Below, piece after piece: positions 33,701 through 43,085 of a stretch of 64,000 bases of DNA. The DNA comes from PGYR01 sp034670025. GTDB taxonomy: Bacteria; Bacteroidota; Ignavibacteria; Kapaibacteriales; UBA2268. A model generated the notes under the pieces. The model was given only the letters and a program-made list of their open reading frames with translations. It searched no databases and was not told the origin of the DNA. How positions within the stretch are numbered: the stretch's first letter is position 1; each line of letters begins with the position of its first letter. The position numbers were made by a program, and so were the translations under genes. The stretch lies in NCBI GenBank assembly GCA_034670025.1, contig JAXMOE010000001.1, positions 744,001 through 808,000 of the forward strand, given 5' to 3'.

Positions 33701-35764
33701 AGAGATTACATACTTTTCGTCATAACTCCATTCTACGAATTGATATGAGTGTTCAAAGACATTATCAAACATAGAAACTGTAGTATAGTTTGACCAATTA
33801 TCTATTTTACTCAAGATATATAATGAATCAGACTTTGTAGAAGTTGAAGTAGAAATAACTATTTTATCTGAGCTATTAGAAATCGAAGCGTCTGATATTT
33901 GATTGAAACCGTTAGGTAAATCAAATTGATTAATAAAAGTCAAAGAAGTTAAGTCTAAGATATGAACAGAGTTTTTATTTTGTATTAATCCAATGTCATT
34001 AGAAAAACTAAATTCTATTTCACCACCAAATGAACTAATTTTTCTATATTCTTGAGTTATAAGATTAATTACTGCTGTTTCCGATTCTGAGCTATATAAT
34101 AATCTTACCCCATCAGGCAGAAAATTGATGTCTGCATCTTCTGCTTTTTCTAATTTATATTTATTTGCTATTTGTCCAACTACACTATTTACAACATAAA
34201 TAGTTGCACTATCAGAAAGAGTAGCAAATACGTTACCTGCATTATTCCAGCTTACCTTATTTACATTATTAGAATCAATGTTCAAACTATAAATTTTTCT
34301 CCCAGCATCCTCACTCATTTGTCTTATTCTTATTAGGCAATTGCTACTCTCAATATTTGGGGTTTTCCATTCTGTTATATTTTGTTCTAAATTCCCATTA
34401 GCAATTTGGTTCCAACTACCACCCTTATTGGTTGAATATTCTACAATCTTAGTCCTATTATTTCTTGTGCCCTTCCATTGTACTGATTGTGTACTGCCAG
34501 ATTTTAATAACTCCCCACCATTAGGGTCTAATATTTCTACAACACTATTTGTTGGGGGTTTACCAATACAATTACTCACAGAAAAAAAATCAACATTGAG
34601 ACACGTACTAGAATTAATAGTAAATTTACAGAGATTAAAATCAGAAGTAGTGCCATAATATTCAACCCTAATTTCCATAATAGAATCTTTTTCCAAAGTA
34701 AATGGTAATTGTTTACCAACAACAATTGCCTCAAACTGGTCGCAACTTCTGAATCCATTAACCTTATCTATACTATTTACATCTATGTCGCTGTTGATTG
34801 CTTTTAACTTTAAATATTTAATATTTGGCTTTTGACAACTAAACTCAATAAATTCATCATCTAAAAATTCAAATTTAGGTGGTTTAATACCCGGAGCGTC
34901 AAATGAAAATTCTTTACTTACACCCAAGGGCTTGTATTCAATCTTTGATTTTTTACCTATTAAGCAACCATCGGTAAACCATGATATACTGCATGGAGAA
35001 TTACTAACTGCAATTTTCCTAATTGTATTATAAACATCTATTAATGTTTCCTTATTATCAACTTCTTCAAAATACAACCCTCCTGTTGCATCTGTAACTT
35101 GCTTTAATTCTACTGGTAAAGTGATTTCTAAAGAAATAGCATACACAACAGCGTTCATTTTTTTTGCTAATGAAACTACTTCATTTACATCGAAATCTGA
35201 TGTACCAACCCCATCTGTTAGGAAAATAATAATCGGCTGGAAATTAGCTCTTCTTGCAACATCTAATGCACCAGCATAAGGGTCTAAAAATGCTACTCTA
35301 TAATTAGTACCATTTCTAAGCTCCAAAGTATTAATGGAATTTAATAACTTTAAGGTATCTATTATAAAATCTGAATAAAGTATTGCTTCATCATCAAAAG
35401 TTGTTATTGCGGTTTCTTCATTTGTGCTATCCATCTGCGCTATCCAAGCACTGGTAGCATCTTTTATCCATTCAAATTTAGCTCCTCTCATTGAACTAGA
35501 CAAATCTAATGTAAGCACAGTTGATATTTTATTGATATTAGATTTAGGTGGACATTTAATATCACTAATTGTCTTTTCTCTTTGTACTTCAGTTATAGCA
35601 AAATCATCTGTAGTAAACTGTGTCAATTGGTTTCCACTTGAATCTGTCACAAAAAAATCAGCTTCAATCAAAGGAAACTTTTCTGTATTTATATTATACA
35701 GATTAATACTTTGCGATATTAAACTAATTGGTATAAGAAAAAGAAATATGTATATAATTCTCAT
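30779..35764 (-). CDS. giant T9SS-exported protein: vWA + propeller + Ig-like repeats + sorting domain
   Basis: 1661 residues. Signal peptide (IFLFLIPISLISQS). A von Willebrand A domain (about 75-255) has the MIDAS start TLDLSSSMRG and ITTFDDEA. An Ig-like stretch includes LLKSGSTQSVQWKGT. A WD40-like propeller (about 500-800) contains WSYDEKYVISTS, WSKDGTRFAVGQ and TDRSFNVKVWEW. Four or more ASPM/SPD-2/Hydin-like beta domains (about 830-1500) have repeated VNVG/INIG..D.S..I.N.G...L..., and a C-terminal T9SS domain (YFIQVKTYSQVFSKKLILIK) ends the protein. It is likely a surface adhesin or structural protein. The ligand is unknown. Confidence 0.82.
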   Translation of the reverse strand: MRIIYIFLFLIPISLISQSINLYNINTEKFPLIEADFFVTDSSGNQLTQFTTDDFAITEVQREKTISDIKCPPKSNINKISTVLTLDLSSSMRGAKFEWIKDATSAWIAQMDSTNEETAITTFDDEAILYSDFIIDTLKLLNSINTLELRNGTNYRVAFLDPYAGALDVARRANFQPIIIFLTDGVGTSDFDVNEVVSLAKKMNAVVYAISLEITLPVELKQVTDATGGLYFEEVDNKETLIDVYNTIRKIAVSNSPCSISWFTDGCLIGKKSKIEYKPLGVSKEFSFDAPGIKPPKFEFLDDEFIEFSCQKPNIKYLKLKAINSDIDVNSIDKVNGFRSCDQFEAIVVGKQLPFTLEKDSIMEIRVEYYGTTSDFNLCKFTINSSTCLNVDFFSVSNCIGKPPTNSVVEILDPNGGELLKSGSTQSVQWKGTRNNRTKIVEYSTNKGGSWNQIANGNLEQNITEWKTPNIESSNCLIRIRQMSEDAGRKIYSLNIDSNNVNKVSWNNAGNVFATLSDSATIYVVNSVVGQIANKYKLEKAEDADINFLPDGVRLLYSSESETAVINLITQEYRKISSFGGEIEFSFSNDIGLIQNKNSVHILDLTSLTFINQFDLPNGFNQISDASISNSSDKIVISTSTSTKSDSLYILSKIDNWSNYTTVSMFDNVFEHSYQFVEWSYDEKYVISTSNIGDQKWLELWDVQKLKKIFKKINPTFTSITDLATSDYDNYVVLTDRSFNVKVWEWDELVDTVFSIKFSFKSESSITTDVEWSKDGTRFAVGQRSSSPDSLLSVYSVKPYPEALDISDSTFSLVKNTFSVQDINMGEVLVNSSKDSVFNSIIEYEYDFEFEIDSVVITGVDKNNFSISNSPNLPAVINSINQPNFIIEFKPTKIGGHSAKVILYSKYSIEEFLLFGNGVEPIIGTTNISFDEVNVGVEKTVVESSIFNNGNSVLTIMSLDIVSPSKEQFQLYDELDKVDLIENIEIEANSNFELKVSFTPQNDIVYNSRVRVVYVDEKNNIDTIYIKLDGRGVRPIFEYSDINIGTVKCEEEIVDSLKIYNNGTGDLVIREIQLSSLNFSFNVELEDDYSISEKDSLCLSLLFKPQDNGIIQDSIIFKSNNHSDSVIVIYMNGRKLETSYEIIGDENLIGVDDNKVYKESIKVYNTGRTNLYWDTPSESADGKIIINSVTPNPTLPADTSIIEYTFLGGNKGEIFNHKLSPEPICSDSIEINVEVKSTSPTLYLDYEKQYTIICENELEISIPIINVGEANLVIDSVGLTNYEGNTFNIEDKNIQLSTNQNDSLKLLFKSDIPDIYSINVVIYSNDSKSNDGMTIIPITVIKEVSKFSIIDNDVTFSYLNNNIPGSKTIRIKNEGTVPIRWDVILDSEFTVFPIIPQVAQPGESSVVTFIHTGNKEISSVHKFAVLDSCENKDEVNINIQGVGSEQISLSVIDEIRKIGEVFPLSIKINSSSDFANGEIIKGNLIFNRTIIKPIKTANTTNNEMRSVQFEIKNPKNNEIYQIEMEALWGNDSCTTIEFSELAMEYSSTNIEFGTQSGNFCIEDLCYAAGTRLLKIDYENKNKITINGYDETKILLTVNTIEEGDAIVEIYDFKGTKLREKLIRNSKHKQFSMDIDGFNSGNYFIQVKTYSQVFSKKLILIK

Positions 35765-35872
35765 AAATTATTTTTTTTGGTTAAGTGTATAACAAATTAA
35801 TAATAAAACTCTTAAAATGTTACATAATAACGTATATTTATCTTTTTATAAAATAACAAAAGTTATAATCTA

Positions 35873-37693
35873 ATGAGAATTATATCAATTATATCGATAT
35901 TTGTGCTATTTATTCTAAGCTCCTGTAGTAACGATTTCAAAAAATCTGAAAATATTAATCAAAATACTGAATTTCTAACTTGGATTGATTCCGTTTGGAA
36001 AGCAAAAGTTGACAGATACCCAGCACTTCAAACAGAATATGGTTTCCATGAAAATGATGACAAGTGGGACAACATCACTGACAGTATGCAAATAGCTGAA
36101 ATGAATATACTAACAAAGAATATCAAAGTACTAACTGAGCGGTTCGATATAAAGAACCTATCTGATCAAGCACTAAAAAGCTTTAATATTTATGTCTATA
36201 ATATAGAAACAGAATTAGCAAGTGCAGATTATCAATTTCACAATTATCCTGTCAGCCAAATGGATGGATGGCACACTAAAATACCATCTACTTTGATCAA
36301 TCAACACAAAATAGAAAATGAGAGTGACGCAAAGAATTATATTCTTAGAGTACAGAAAACTCCAAAGTTAATGTCGCAATTAATAGATAATCTTGAGAAT
36401 AGAAAAGAACGTGGAGTAGTTGCACCCGAATTGATTCTTGATTATGTTATAGAAAGTATTGATAACTTAATTTCAACTGAGTCGAATGTTAAAACTCACC
36501 CAATCTATACTGATTTTAAACAAAAAGTCGAAAAATTATCAATATCTAAAGATGAAAATGATAGATTAATAAGTGATTTTAAAACATCACTATTGACTCA
36601 ATTTAATGATGCTTATAGTAAATTATCAGAATATCTGAATGAGCTAAAAGAAAGCTCTAATCAAACAATTGGAGCTTATTCATTGCCCAACGGTAAAGAA
36701 TATTACAAGTATCAATTAAAGAAGAACAATACAATTGATATTACTCCTAATGAGGTTTTTAGCTACGGTGAGCAAGAAGTAAAACGAATCCATAATGAAA
36801 TGAACAAGATTAAGAATGAAGTTGGTTTTAGTGGTGATTTGAACTCATTCTTTAAATTTATGAGAGAATATTCTCAGTTCTATTTGCCTAATACTGATAA
36901 GGGTAAACAAACATATTTAGACAGTGCGAAGGCGATAATTGATACAATGAAGACAGAGTTGGACAAACTATTTGAAGTAAAACCAAAAACTGATTTGGTT
37001 GTTAAGAAAGTAGAAGAGTACAGAGAAAAAAGTGCTGGTAAGGCATTTTATGAACCGCCTTCGATTGATGGGACAAGACCTGGTATTTATTATGCAAACT
37101 TATATGATATGTCTGGAATGCCTGTTTACCAAATGGAAGCTCTCGCATACCACGAAGGAATACCTGGACACCACATGCAAATTGCGATATCACAAGAATT
37201 AGAAAACATTCCTAAATTTCGAGTTGTTGGTAATCTGTATGTAAGCTACGTAGAGGGTTGGGGTTTGTATTCTGAACTTCTACCAAAAGAAATTGGATAT
37301 TACAAAAATCCTTACTCAGATTTTGGCAGATTAGCAATGGAGCTATGGAGAGCGTGTAGGTTAGTTGTTGATGTTGGGATTCATGAAAAAGGATGGGACA
37401 GACAAAAAGCAATAGATTTCTATAATAACAACACTCCTGCAAGTATGGGAGAATCAGTAAGTATGGTTGATAGACACATAGTAATGCCAGGACAAGCTAC
37501 TGGCTATAAAATAGGTATGAGACATATTTTAGAACTAAGAGAAAAGGCAAAAAGTAAACTCAAAGATAAATTTGATATAAAAAGATTTCATCAATTAATA
37601 TTGAATGATGGGCCGATACCACTATTTATGCTGACAGATAAAATTGATAATTGGATAGAAAATGAAACTAATATTGGAGAAAGTAATGAATAA
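35873..37693 (+). CDS. DUF885-family lipoprotein (probable metallopeptidase)
   Basis: 606 residues with a lipoprotein signal (FVLFILSSC). DUF885 proteins are predicted zinc peptidases. The key motif HEGIPGHH lies at 427-434, with downstream SYVEGWGLYSELLPKEIG and a conserved C-terminal PGQATGYKIGMRHILELREKAK. It probably acts on peptides outside the cytoplasm. The stop overlaps the start of the following amidohydrolase gene by 8 bases, so the two are translationally coupled. A smaller relative lies at 58237-59532. Confidence 0.85.
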   Translation: MRIISIISIFVLFILSSCSNDFKKSENINQNTEFLTWIDSVWKAKVDRYPALQTEYGFHENDDKWDNITDSMQIAEMNILTKNIKVLTERFDIKNLSDQALKSFNIYVYNIETELASADYQFHNYPVSQMDGWHTKIPSTLINQHKIENESDAKNYILRVQKTPKLMSQLIDNLENRKERGVVAPELILDYVIESIDNLISTESNVKTHPIYTDFKQKVEKLSISKDENDRLISDFKTSLLTQFNDAYSKLSEYLNELKESSNQTIGAYSLPNGKEYYKYQLKKNNTIDITPNEVFSYGEQEVKRIHNEMNKIKNEVGFSGDLNSFFKFMREYSQFYLPNTDKGKQTYLDSAKAIIDTMKTELDKLFEVKPKTDLVVKKVEEYREKSAGKAFYEPPSIDGTRPGIYYANLYDMSGMPVYQMEALAYHEGIPGHHMQIAISQELENIPKFRVVGNLYVSYVEGWGLYSELLPKEIGYYKNPYSDFGRLAMELWRACRLVVDVGIHEKGWDRQKAIDFYNNNTPASMGESVSMVDRHIVMPGQATGYKIGMRHILELREKAKSKLKDKFDIKRFHQLILNDGPIPLFMLTDKIDNWIENETNIGESNE

Positions 37694-40600
37694 ACTGATA
37701 GTATTTTTAATATTTGCTTTAACTGTAGGCGTTCATGCAGAAGAAAATGAATGGGATGTGAACAACCCTCCTGGTGATGAAAAGGAAGTTGAGTTTACAG
37801 TAAATGAAGGTACATGGATGAATTTGGACGTAAGTCCAGATGGTAAAACTATTGTGTTTGACGTATTGGGAGATATATACACAATCCCCAAAAAAGGTGG
37901 AAAAGCAATGCCATTAAGAACTGGACTTGCTTGGGAAGTCCAACCTCGATTTTCTCCAGATGGAAAGTATATATCATTTACATCTGATGCGGGAGGTGCT
38001 GACAATATTTGGATTATGAACACTGATGGATCTAATTCAAAACAAATCACTAAAGAAGATTTCAGATTGCTTAATAATGCAGTCTGGTCACACGATAGTG
38101 AATTTCTAATAGCCCGAAAGCATTTCACTTCTACTCGCTCAGCTGGTGCAGGAGAGATGTGGATGTACCATATTTCAGGGGGTTCCGGGATAAAACTAAC
38201 AGAAAAAAAGAATGCTCAACAAGATGTGAACGAACCGTCAGTATCAAGCGATGGCAAATACCTATACTACTCTGAAGATATGTATCCTGGTGGTTTTTTT
38301 CAATATAACAAAGACCCGAATAAAGGTATATATGTAATAAATAGATATTCATTTGAAGATGGTGAAACAGAGACTTATGTTTCTGGTTCAGGTAGTGCAT
38401 TCAGACCTCAAATTTCTCCAGATGGCAAGTATTTAGCATTTGTATCAAGAGTAAGAACAAAGACTATCCTATTTTTAAAAGATACCGAAACAGGTGAAGA
38501 GTGGCCTATATTTGATAGACTAATAAAAGATCAGCAAGAAGCGTGGGCTATTTTTGGAGTTTACCCAGGTTTTGCTTGGACTCCTGATGGAAAGTCAATT
38601 GTAATATATGGAAATGGAAAATTATGGGAAGTAGATATTAATACTAAAGACTTTGTTGAAATACCATTTGAAGTAAATGCAAAACATAATTTACAAAAGA
38701 CAGTACGGTTTGATAACAATGTATTTGAGGATAAAATAGACCTGAAAGTATTAAGAGGTGCTATCACCTCACCTGATGGTGAAAATGTTGCTTATAATGC
38801 GGCAGGATATATTTATTTATACAATAAAAATAATAAAACAGCTGAACGGTTGACTAACAATAAAGAATTCGAATTTGAGCCTTCTTTCAGTTCAGATGGT
38901 TCTAAATTAGTTTATGTGACTTGGTCTGATTTAGAAAAAGGTAAAATAAAAATCTTTGATTTTAATTCAAAGTCAACTAAAGCAATTAATTTACCAAAAG
39001 GTATTTATAGAACTCCATCATTATCTAAAGATGGAACAAGTCTATTATATCTGAAAGAATCTGGTAATGAACACCAAGGATTTGATTTCACTACTAATCC
39101 TGGCATCTATACATTAGACTTAAATAAATCCAATTCTGAACCAAAATTAATTTCTGAATCTGGTGAGTATCCCCTATTCAACAGCGATGATACAAGAATA
39201 TACTATCAAACAGGTGGTTACTATTTTGGTAGTTTAGATAAAGGATTCCACTCTGTTGATTTGACTGGAACTGATAAGAAACAGCATTTTAGTTCTAAGT
39301 ATTCTAACAAATTTGTACCGAGTCCCGATGGGAGATACATAGCATTCAATGAGCTACATAAGGTTTACATAGCAAGATTTCCTAGAACAGGACAAATCAT
39401 AGATTTGAGTGCGAACACAAAATCAATACCTGTTGTAGAAGTTGCAAGTGATGCAGGAATAAATCTGCATTGGTCAAGTGATAGTAAACAACTTCATTGG
39501 ACTTTAGGGGCAGACTATCACACTATCGCATTGGAAGATAGTTTTGACTATTTGAATAAAAGTAAAGACGCTGGTGAGGCTGATAAAGAAGTAGTATCTC
39601 AGAAGATAAAGATTAAAACTTTAGTTGATTCAGACAAACCTAAAGGAGTTATAGCTTATACTAATTCTCGAATATTAACAATGGACAAAGACTCTACTGT
39701 AATTGAGAATGGAACTGTAATTCTTGAAGGCAATCAAATCATTGATTTGGGAAAAAACGATGAAATTTCAATTCCACAAAATGCTAAAATCTATGATTTA
39801 GAAGGTAAAACAATAATGCCTGGACTTGTCGATGTTCATGCACACCAAGGCACGTTCAGATATGGTCTAAGCCCAGAAAAGCATTGGCCATACTATGCAA
39901 ACTTGGCTTACGGTGTTACTACTACTCACGACCCATCATCAAATTCGGAAATGGTATTTAGCCATTCTGAAATGATAAAAACAGGTAGAATGATTGGTCC
40001 TAGAACTTATTCAACTGGAATTATTCTCTATGGAGCTGAAGGAGATTTCAAGGCAGTTGTTAATAACTTAAAAGATGCTAAATCTCATTTGAAAAGAACC
40101 AAAGCTTTTGGTGCATTTTCTGTTAAGTCGTATAACCAGCCAAGAAGAAACCAAAGACAACAAATAATACAAGCAGCCAGAGAGTTAGAAATGTTAGTCT
40201 TCCCAGAAGGTGGCTCACACTTCTTCCACAACTTATCTATGGTTGCAGACGGTCACACAGGTATTGAGCACAATATACCAGTAGCCCCTCTCTATGATGA
40301 TGTAATTAAATTTTGGTCAAATACAGAGTCACATAATACTCCAACATTAGTAGTAAATTATGGTTCAGTTACTGGAGAATATTATTGGTATCAAAATACA
40401 AATGTTTGGGAAAAAGAGAGATTACTTAACTTTACTCCAAGAGAAGTTGTTGACTCAAGAGCAAGACATAGAACTATGATTCCAGATGAGGAATATGATA
40501 ATGGACATATACTTACCTCTCAATCATTAAAGAAAATGACTGACAATGGAATAAAAATCAATATGGGTGCTCACGGACAATTACAAGGTTTGGGGGCTCA

Positions 40601-40973
40601 TTGGGAAATGTGGATGTTACACCAAGGTGGTATGAGCAATATGGAAGTGCTTCAGGCAGCTACAATCAATGGAGCTACTTATTTAGGTATGGATAGTGAA
40701 ATTGGTTCTATTGAAAAAGGTAAACTGGCTGATTTGATAGTAATTGATGGTAATCCGTTAGAAGACATTTATGAAACTGAAAATGTTGTTTACACTATTA
40801 TCAACGGTAGAATGTATGATTCAGAAACTATGAATGAAATTGGTAATTATAACAACCCAAGAGAAGAGTTTTGGTGGAATTCTGATAAGTATGAAGGATT
40901 TGACTTTCACCAGAGATTAAACTCATTCGAATTACCCAAGTGTCAATGTGGATATGGAACGCATTTACATTAA
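37686..40973 (+). CDS. exported amidohydrolase with N-terminal TolB-like propeller
   Basis: About 1095 residues from ATG 37686, chosen because it places a clean signal peptide (MNKLIVFLIFALTVGVHA) first; ATG 37662 adds eight residues inside the DUF885 gene. The N-terminal ~640 residues are PD40/TolB-type propeller repeats (LDVSPDGKTIVFD, RFSPDGKYISFTSD, QISPDGKYLAFVSR). The C-terminal ~430 are an amidohydrolase: metal motif VDVHAHQG, later SVKSYNQP lysine, DGHTGIEHN and ATINGATYLGM, GKLADLIVIDGNPLED. Such fusions are predicted to degrade peptides or cyclic imides. The C-terminus KCQCGYGTHLH is unusual. Confidence 0.85.
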   Translation: MNKLIVFLIFALTVGVHAEENEWDVNNPPGDEKEVEFTVNEGTWMNLDVSPDGKTIVFDVLGDIYTIPKKGGKAMPLRTGLAWEVQPRFSPDGKYISFTSDAGGADNIWIMNTDGSNSKQITKEDFRLLNNAVWSHDSEFLIARKHFTSTRSAGAGEMWMYHISGGSGIKLTEKKNAQQDVNEPSVSSDGKYLYYSEDMYPGGFFQYNKDPNKGIYVINRYSFEDGETETYVSGSGSAFRPQISPDGKYLAFVSRVRTKTILFLKDTETGEEWPIFDRLIKDQQEAWAIFGVYPGFAWTPDGKSIVIYGNGKLWEVDINTKDFVEIPFEVNAKHNLQKTVRFDNNVFEDKIDLKVLRGAITSPDGENVAYNAAGYIYLYNKNNKTAERLTNNKEFEFEPSFSSDGSKLVYVTWSDLEKGKIKIFDFNSKSTKAINLPKGIYRTPSLSKDGTSLLYLKESGNEHQGFDFTTNPGIYTLDLNKSNSEPKLISESGEYPLFNSDDTRIYYQTGGYYFGSLDKGFHSVDLTGTDKKQHFSSKYSNKFVPSPDGRYIAFNELHKVYIARFPRTGQIIDLSANTKSIPVVEVASDAGINLHWSSDSKQLHWTLGADYHTIALEDSFDYLNKSKDAGEADKEVVSQKIKIKTLVDSDKPKGVIAYTNSRILTMDKDSTVIENGTVILEGNQIIDLGKNDEISIPQNAKIYDLEGKTIMPGLVDVHAHQGTFRYGLSPEKHWPYYANLAYGVTTTHDPSSNSEMVFSHSEMIKTGRMIGPRTYSTGIILYGAEGDFKAVVNNLKDAKSHLKRTKAFGAFSVKSYNQPRRNQRQQIIQAARELEMLVFPEGGSHFFHNLSMVADGHTGIEHNIPVAPLYDDVIKFWSNTESHNTPTLVVNYGSVTGEYYWYQNTNVWEKERLLNFTPREVVDSRARHRTMIPDEEYDNGHILTSQSLKKMTDNGIKINMGAHGQLQGLGAHWEMWMLHQGGMSNMEVLQAATINGATYLGMDSEIGSIEKGKLADLIVIDGNPLEDIYETENVVYTIINGRMYDSETMNEIGNYNNPREEFWWNSDKYEGFDFHQRLNSFELPKCQCGYGTHLH

Positions 40974-40996
40974 GCTTAGATACAATTACAAATATA

Positions 40997-41034
40997 AAAG
41001 CCGATATAAAATTTAATCTATATCGGCTTTTTCT
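40997..41034. terminator. bidirectional Rho-independent terminator
   Basis: Perfect 12-bp stem (40997-41008 with 41019-41030), a 10-base loop, then TTTTTC on the plus strand and a T-rich run on the minus strand. It serves the convergent amidohydrolase and ahcY genes. Confidence 0.85.
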
Positions 41035-41059
41035 ATTCTGAGTACTTTAAATCTATCGA

Positions 41060-42385
41060 TTAAGTACCACTATTATAATCATCTATGTATTTAATTTGCT
41101 CTTCTGTTAAGCTATCAATGGCCATATTCATAGTAGCTAATTTAGTTTCAGCTACAAACTCATCTTGTTCCACAGGAATTTCAATTACAGAGTTTGGTAA
41201 CTTCTCCCCTTTCGTATGAGCTTGTGCCAATGCAACGTGAGATAAGAATTGATTTGCAAATGACATATCCATTACTTCAGAAGGGTGACCTTCAGCTGCT
41301 GCAAGATTAATTAATCTACCTTGAGCTAGTAAGAATATTTTATTGCCATTTTTCAATGTATATTCTTCGCAATTTTCTCTTATCGTTCTCTTAGAAACTG
41401 CAATTTCTTCAAGTTCTGGTATGTTAATTTCACTATCATAATGACCAGTATTACAAACAATTGCACCATCACGCATATTTTCAAAGTGCTCTTTTCTTAT
41501 AATATCTTTAACACCAGTTGCAGTACAGAATATATCGCCTACTTTTGAAGCTTCATCCATAGTCAATACTTCATGACCATTAAGAACACCTTTCATAGCA
41601 GCAGTTGGCTTAACTTCAGTAATCATTACATTTGAACCCATACCTTTTGCTCTAAGTGCAACACCTGAACCACAGTGACCGTGTCCTGCAACTACAAAGT
41701 TTTTACCAGCTAAAAGAACTGAAGTAGCTCTTATAATTCCATCTAAAGTAGATTGACCAGTACCGTATACATTGTCAAAATCCCATTTCGTTTCAGCATC
41801 ATTAACAGCGTAAACTGGGTAATATAATTCACCAGCTTCTTCACGAGAGCGAAGTCTATGAATACCAGTAGTAGTTTCTTCAGTTCCACCAACTACATGG
41901 TTTTGTGCCATATCTTTATATTTTTCGTGAACTGTATTGATTAAATCACAGCCATCATCTAAAGTTAAGTGTGGTTTGCAATCTATAGTTCTTTCAATAC
42001 ACCAGTAAAAGTCTGGTCCATTGTCGTACCATGCGAAAATGTTAATACCTTCTTCAGCAAGAGCAGCGGCAACAGCATCATTAGTTGAAAGTGGGTTACA
42101 ACCCGACCACCAAACTTCTGCACCAGCTTCTTTTAAAGATCTAATTAAAATTCCTGTTTCTTTAGTCACGTGAAGACAACCAGAAATAATATAACCTTCC
42201 AAAGGTTTTGTTTTCTTATACTCTTCTCTTAATTGATTCATTACAGGCATTCTAGACTCTGCCCAATCAAGTAACAACCTACCTTTTTCAGCTAGATTAA
42301 TATCTCTAACACAATACTTACCAGGCACTTCTGATAGTTTTCCTTGTTCAGCTTTCGCTGGTATGTTTTCAGTCATATTTGACAT
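41060..42385 (-). CDS. ahcY: adenosylhomocysteinase (SAH hydrolase)
   Basis: Splits S-adenosylhomocysteine into adenosine and homocysteine, clearing the product of methylation reactions. 441 residues. Conserved parts are KYCVRDINLAEKGRLLLDWAESRMP, ISGCLHVTKETG, WSGCNPLSTNDAVAAAL, the NAD-binding FVVAGHGHCGSGVALRAKGMGSNVMITE and GHPSEVMDMSFANQ. NAD-site wording GHGHCG differs slightly from the common GYGDVG but is used in many Bacteroidota. A 73-base A/T-rich gap separates it from recX; no SAH riboswitch is evident in that gap. Confidence 0.96.
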   Translation of the reverse strand: MSNMTENIPAKAEQGKLSEVPGKYCVRDINLAEKGRLLLDWAESRMPVMNQLREEYKKTKPLEGYIISGCLHVTKETGILIRSLKEAGAEVWWSGCNPLSTNDAVAAALAEEGINIFAWYDNGPDFYWCIERTIDCKPHLTLDDGCDLINTVHEKYKDMAQNHVVGGTEETTTGIHRLRSREEAGELYYPVYAVNDAETKWDFDNVYGTGQSTLDGIIRATSVLLAGKNFVVAGHGHCGSGVALRAKGMGSNVMITEVKPTAAMKGVLNGHEVLTMDEASKVGDIFCTATGVKDIIRKEHFENMRDGAIVCNTGHYDSEINIPELEEIAVSKRTIRENCEEYTLKNGNKIFLLAQGRLINLAAAEGHPSEVMDMSFANQFLSHVALAQAHTKGEKLPNSVIEIPVEQDEFVAETKLATMNMAIDSLTEEQIKYIDDYNSGT

Positions 42386-42458
42386 ATTTTTAACACCGTA
42401 GTTTTTAATTTAAGTTTAATTTTATTTTTTTCTTTTAACGTATATACTAATTATATAT

Positions 42459-43085
42459 TTAGAACACTTTATCAATTACTTGACTTATTGTCTCCCAATT
42501 GAATCCTCTTCGTTTTAGAAAACTTATTACTAAATCCTTTTGTTTTGATTTTGGTTTATAGTGTATTTTCTTTTGATGCTTCATTGCAGCTCTTAAAGCT
42601 AAATCAAACAAATCGAATTCATCATATATCTTTCTTATAGAATTAGTAACCAATTCTTCAGATAATCCTTTTTTCTTAAGTTCATTTTCAAGTTTAAATT
42701 TACCTGACGGTTTTCTTTCTAGATAACTTCTAACATAAGATTTAGTAAACTTTTCATCATCAAGCAATTTGTATCTATAAAGAAATTCAATAGCAATTTC
42801 GATTACATCACTATCGAACTCTTTATCTTGTAGTCTTTTCTTGACTTCATATTCTGAGCGGGGTTTATAAGATACAAAGCTATAAGCTTTTTGTTTAGCA
42901 TCAACTACATCTTGCTTTTTCAAAGCATCAGTAATATCTGTATCTGTAAGCTTTGCCCCTACACTTATTTGACTCTTGGATATAATGTCTAAGTCTAAGA
43001 GTATATAGTCATTTGTCTCATCCTTAAAATTGATAAAATACTTTTTCGAGTACTTTTTCTTATTTATAGATTTAACTTCATGCAT
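42459..43085 (-). CDS. recX: regulatory protein RecX
   Basis: RecX binds and limits RecA filaments. The 208 residues have the three-helix repeats: AYSFVSYKPRSEYEVKKRLQDKEFDSDVIEIAIEFLYRYKLLDDEKFTKSYVRSYLERKPSGKFKLENELKKKGL and a last unit KQKDLVISFLKRRGFNWETISQVI. Its start overlaps the recA stop (TAATG), which is the common recA-recX arrangement, and explains coordinated expression. Confidence 0.92.
   Translation of the reverse strand: MHEVKSINKKKYSKKYFINFKDETNDYILLDLDIISKSQISVGAKLTDTDITDALKKQDVVDAKQKAYSFVSYKPRSEYEVKKRLQDKEFDSDVIEIAIEFLYRYKLLDDEKFTKSYVRSYLERKPSGKFKLENELKKKGLSEELVTNSIRKIYDEFDLFDLALRAAMKHQKKIHYKPKSKQKDLVISFLKRRGFNWETISQVIDKVF

Noticed and set aside
37733..38128. 131-codon frame antisense to the amidohydrolase
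   Set aside because: Opposite a full propeller-amidohydrolase gene; no family pattern.
42386..42458. Riboswitch (SAH type) ahead of ahcY
   Set aside because: The 73-base gap is almost pure A/T and shows no conserved pseudoknot or G/C-rich core.
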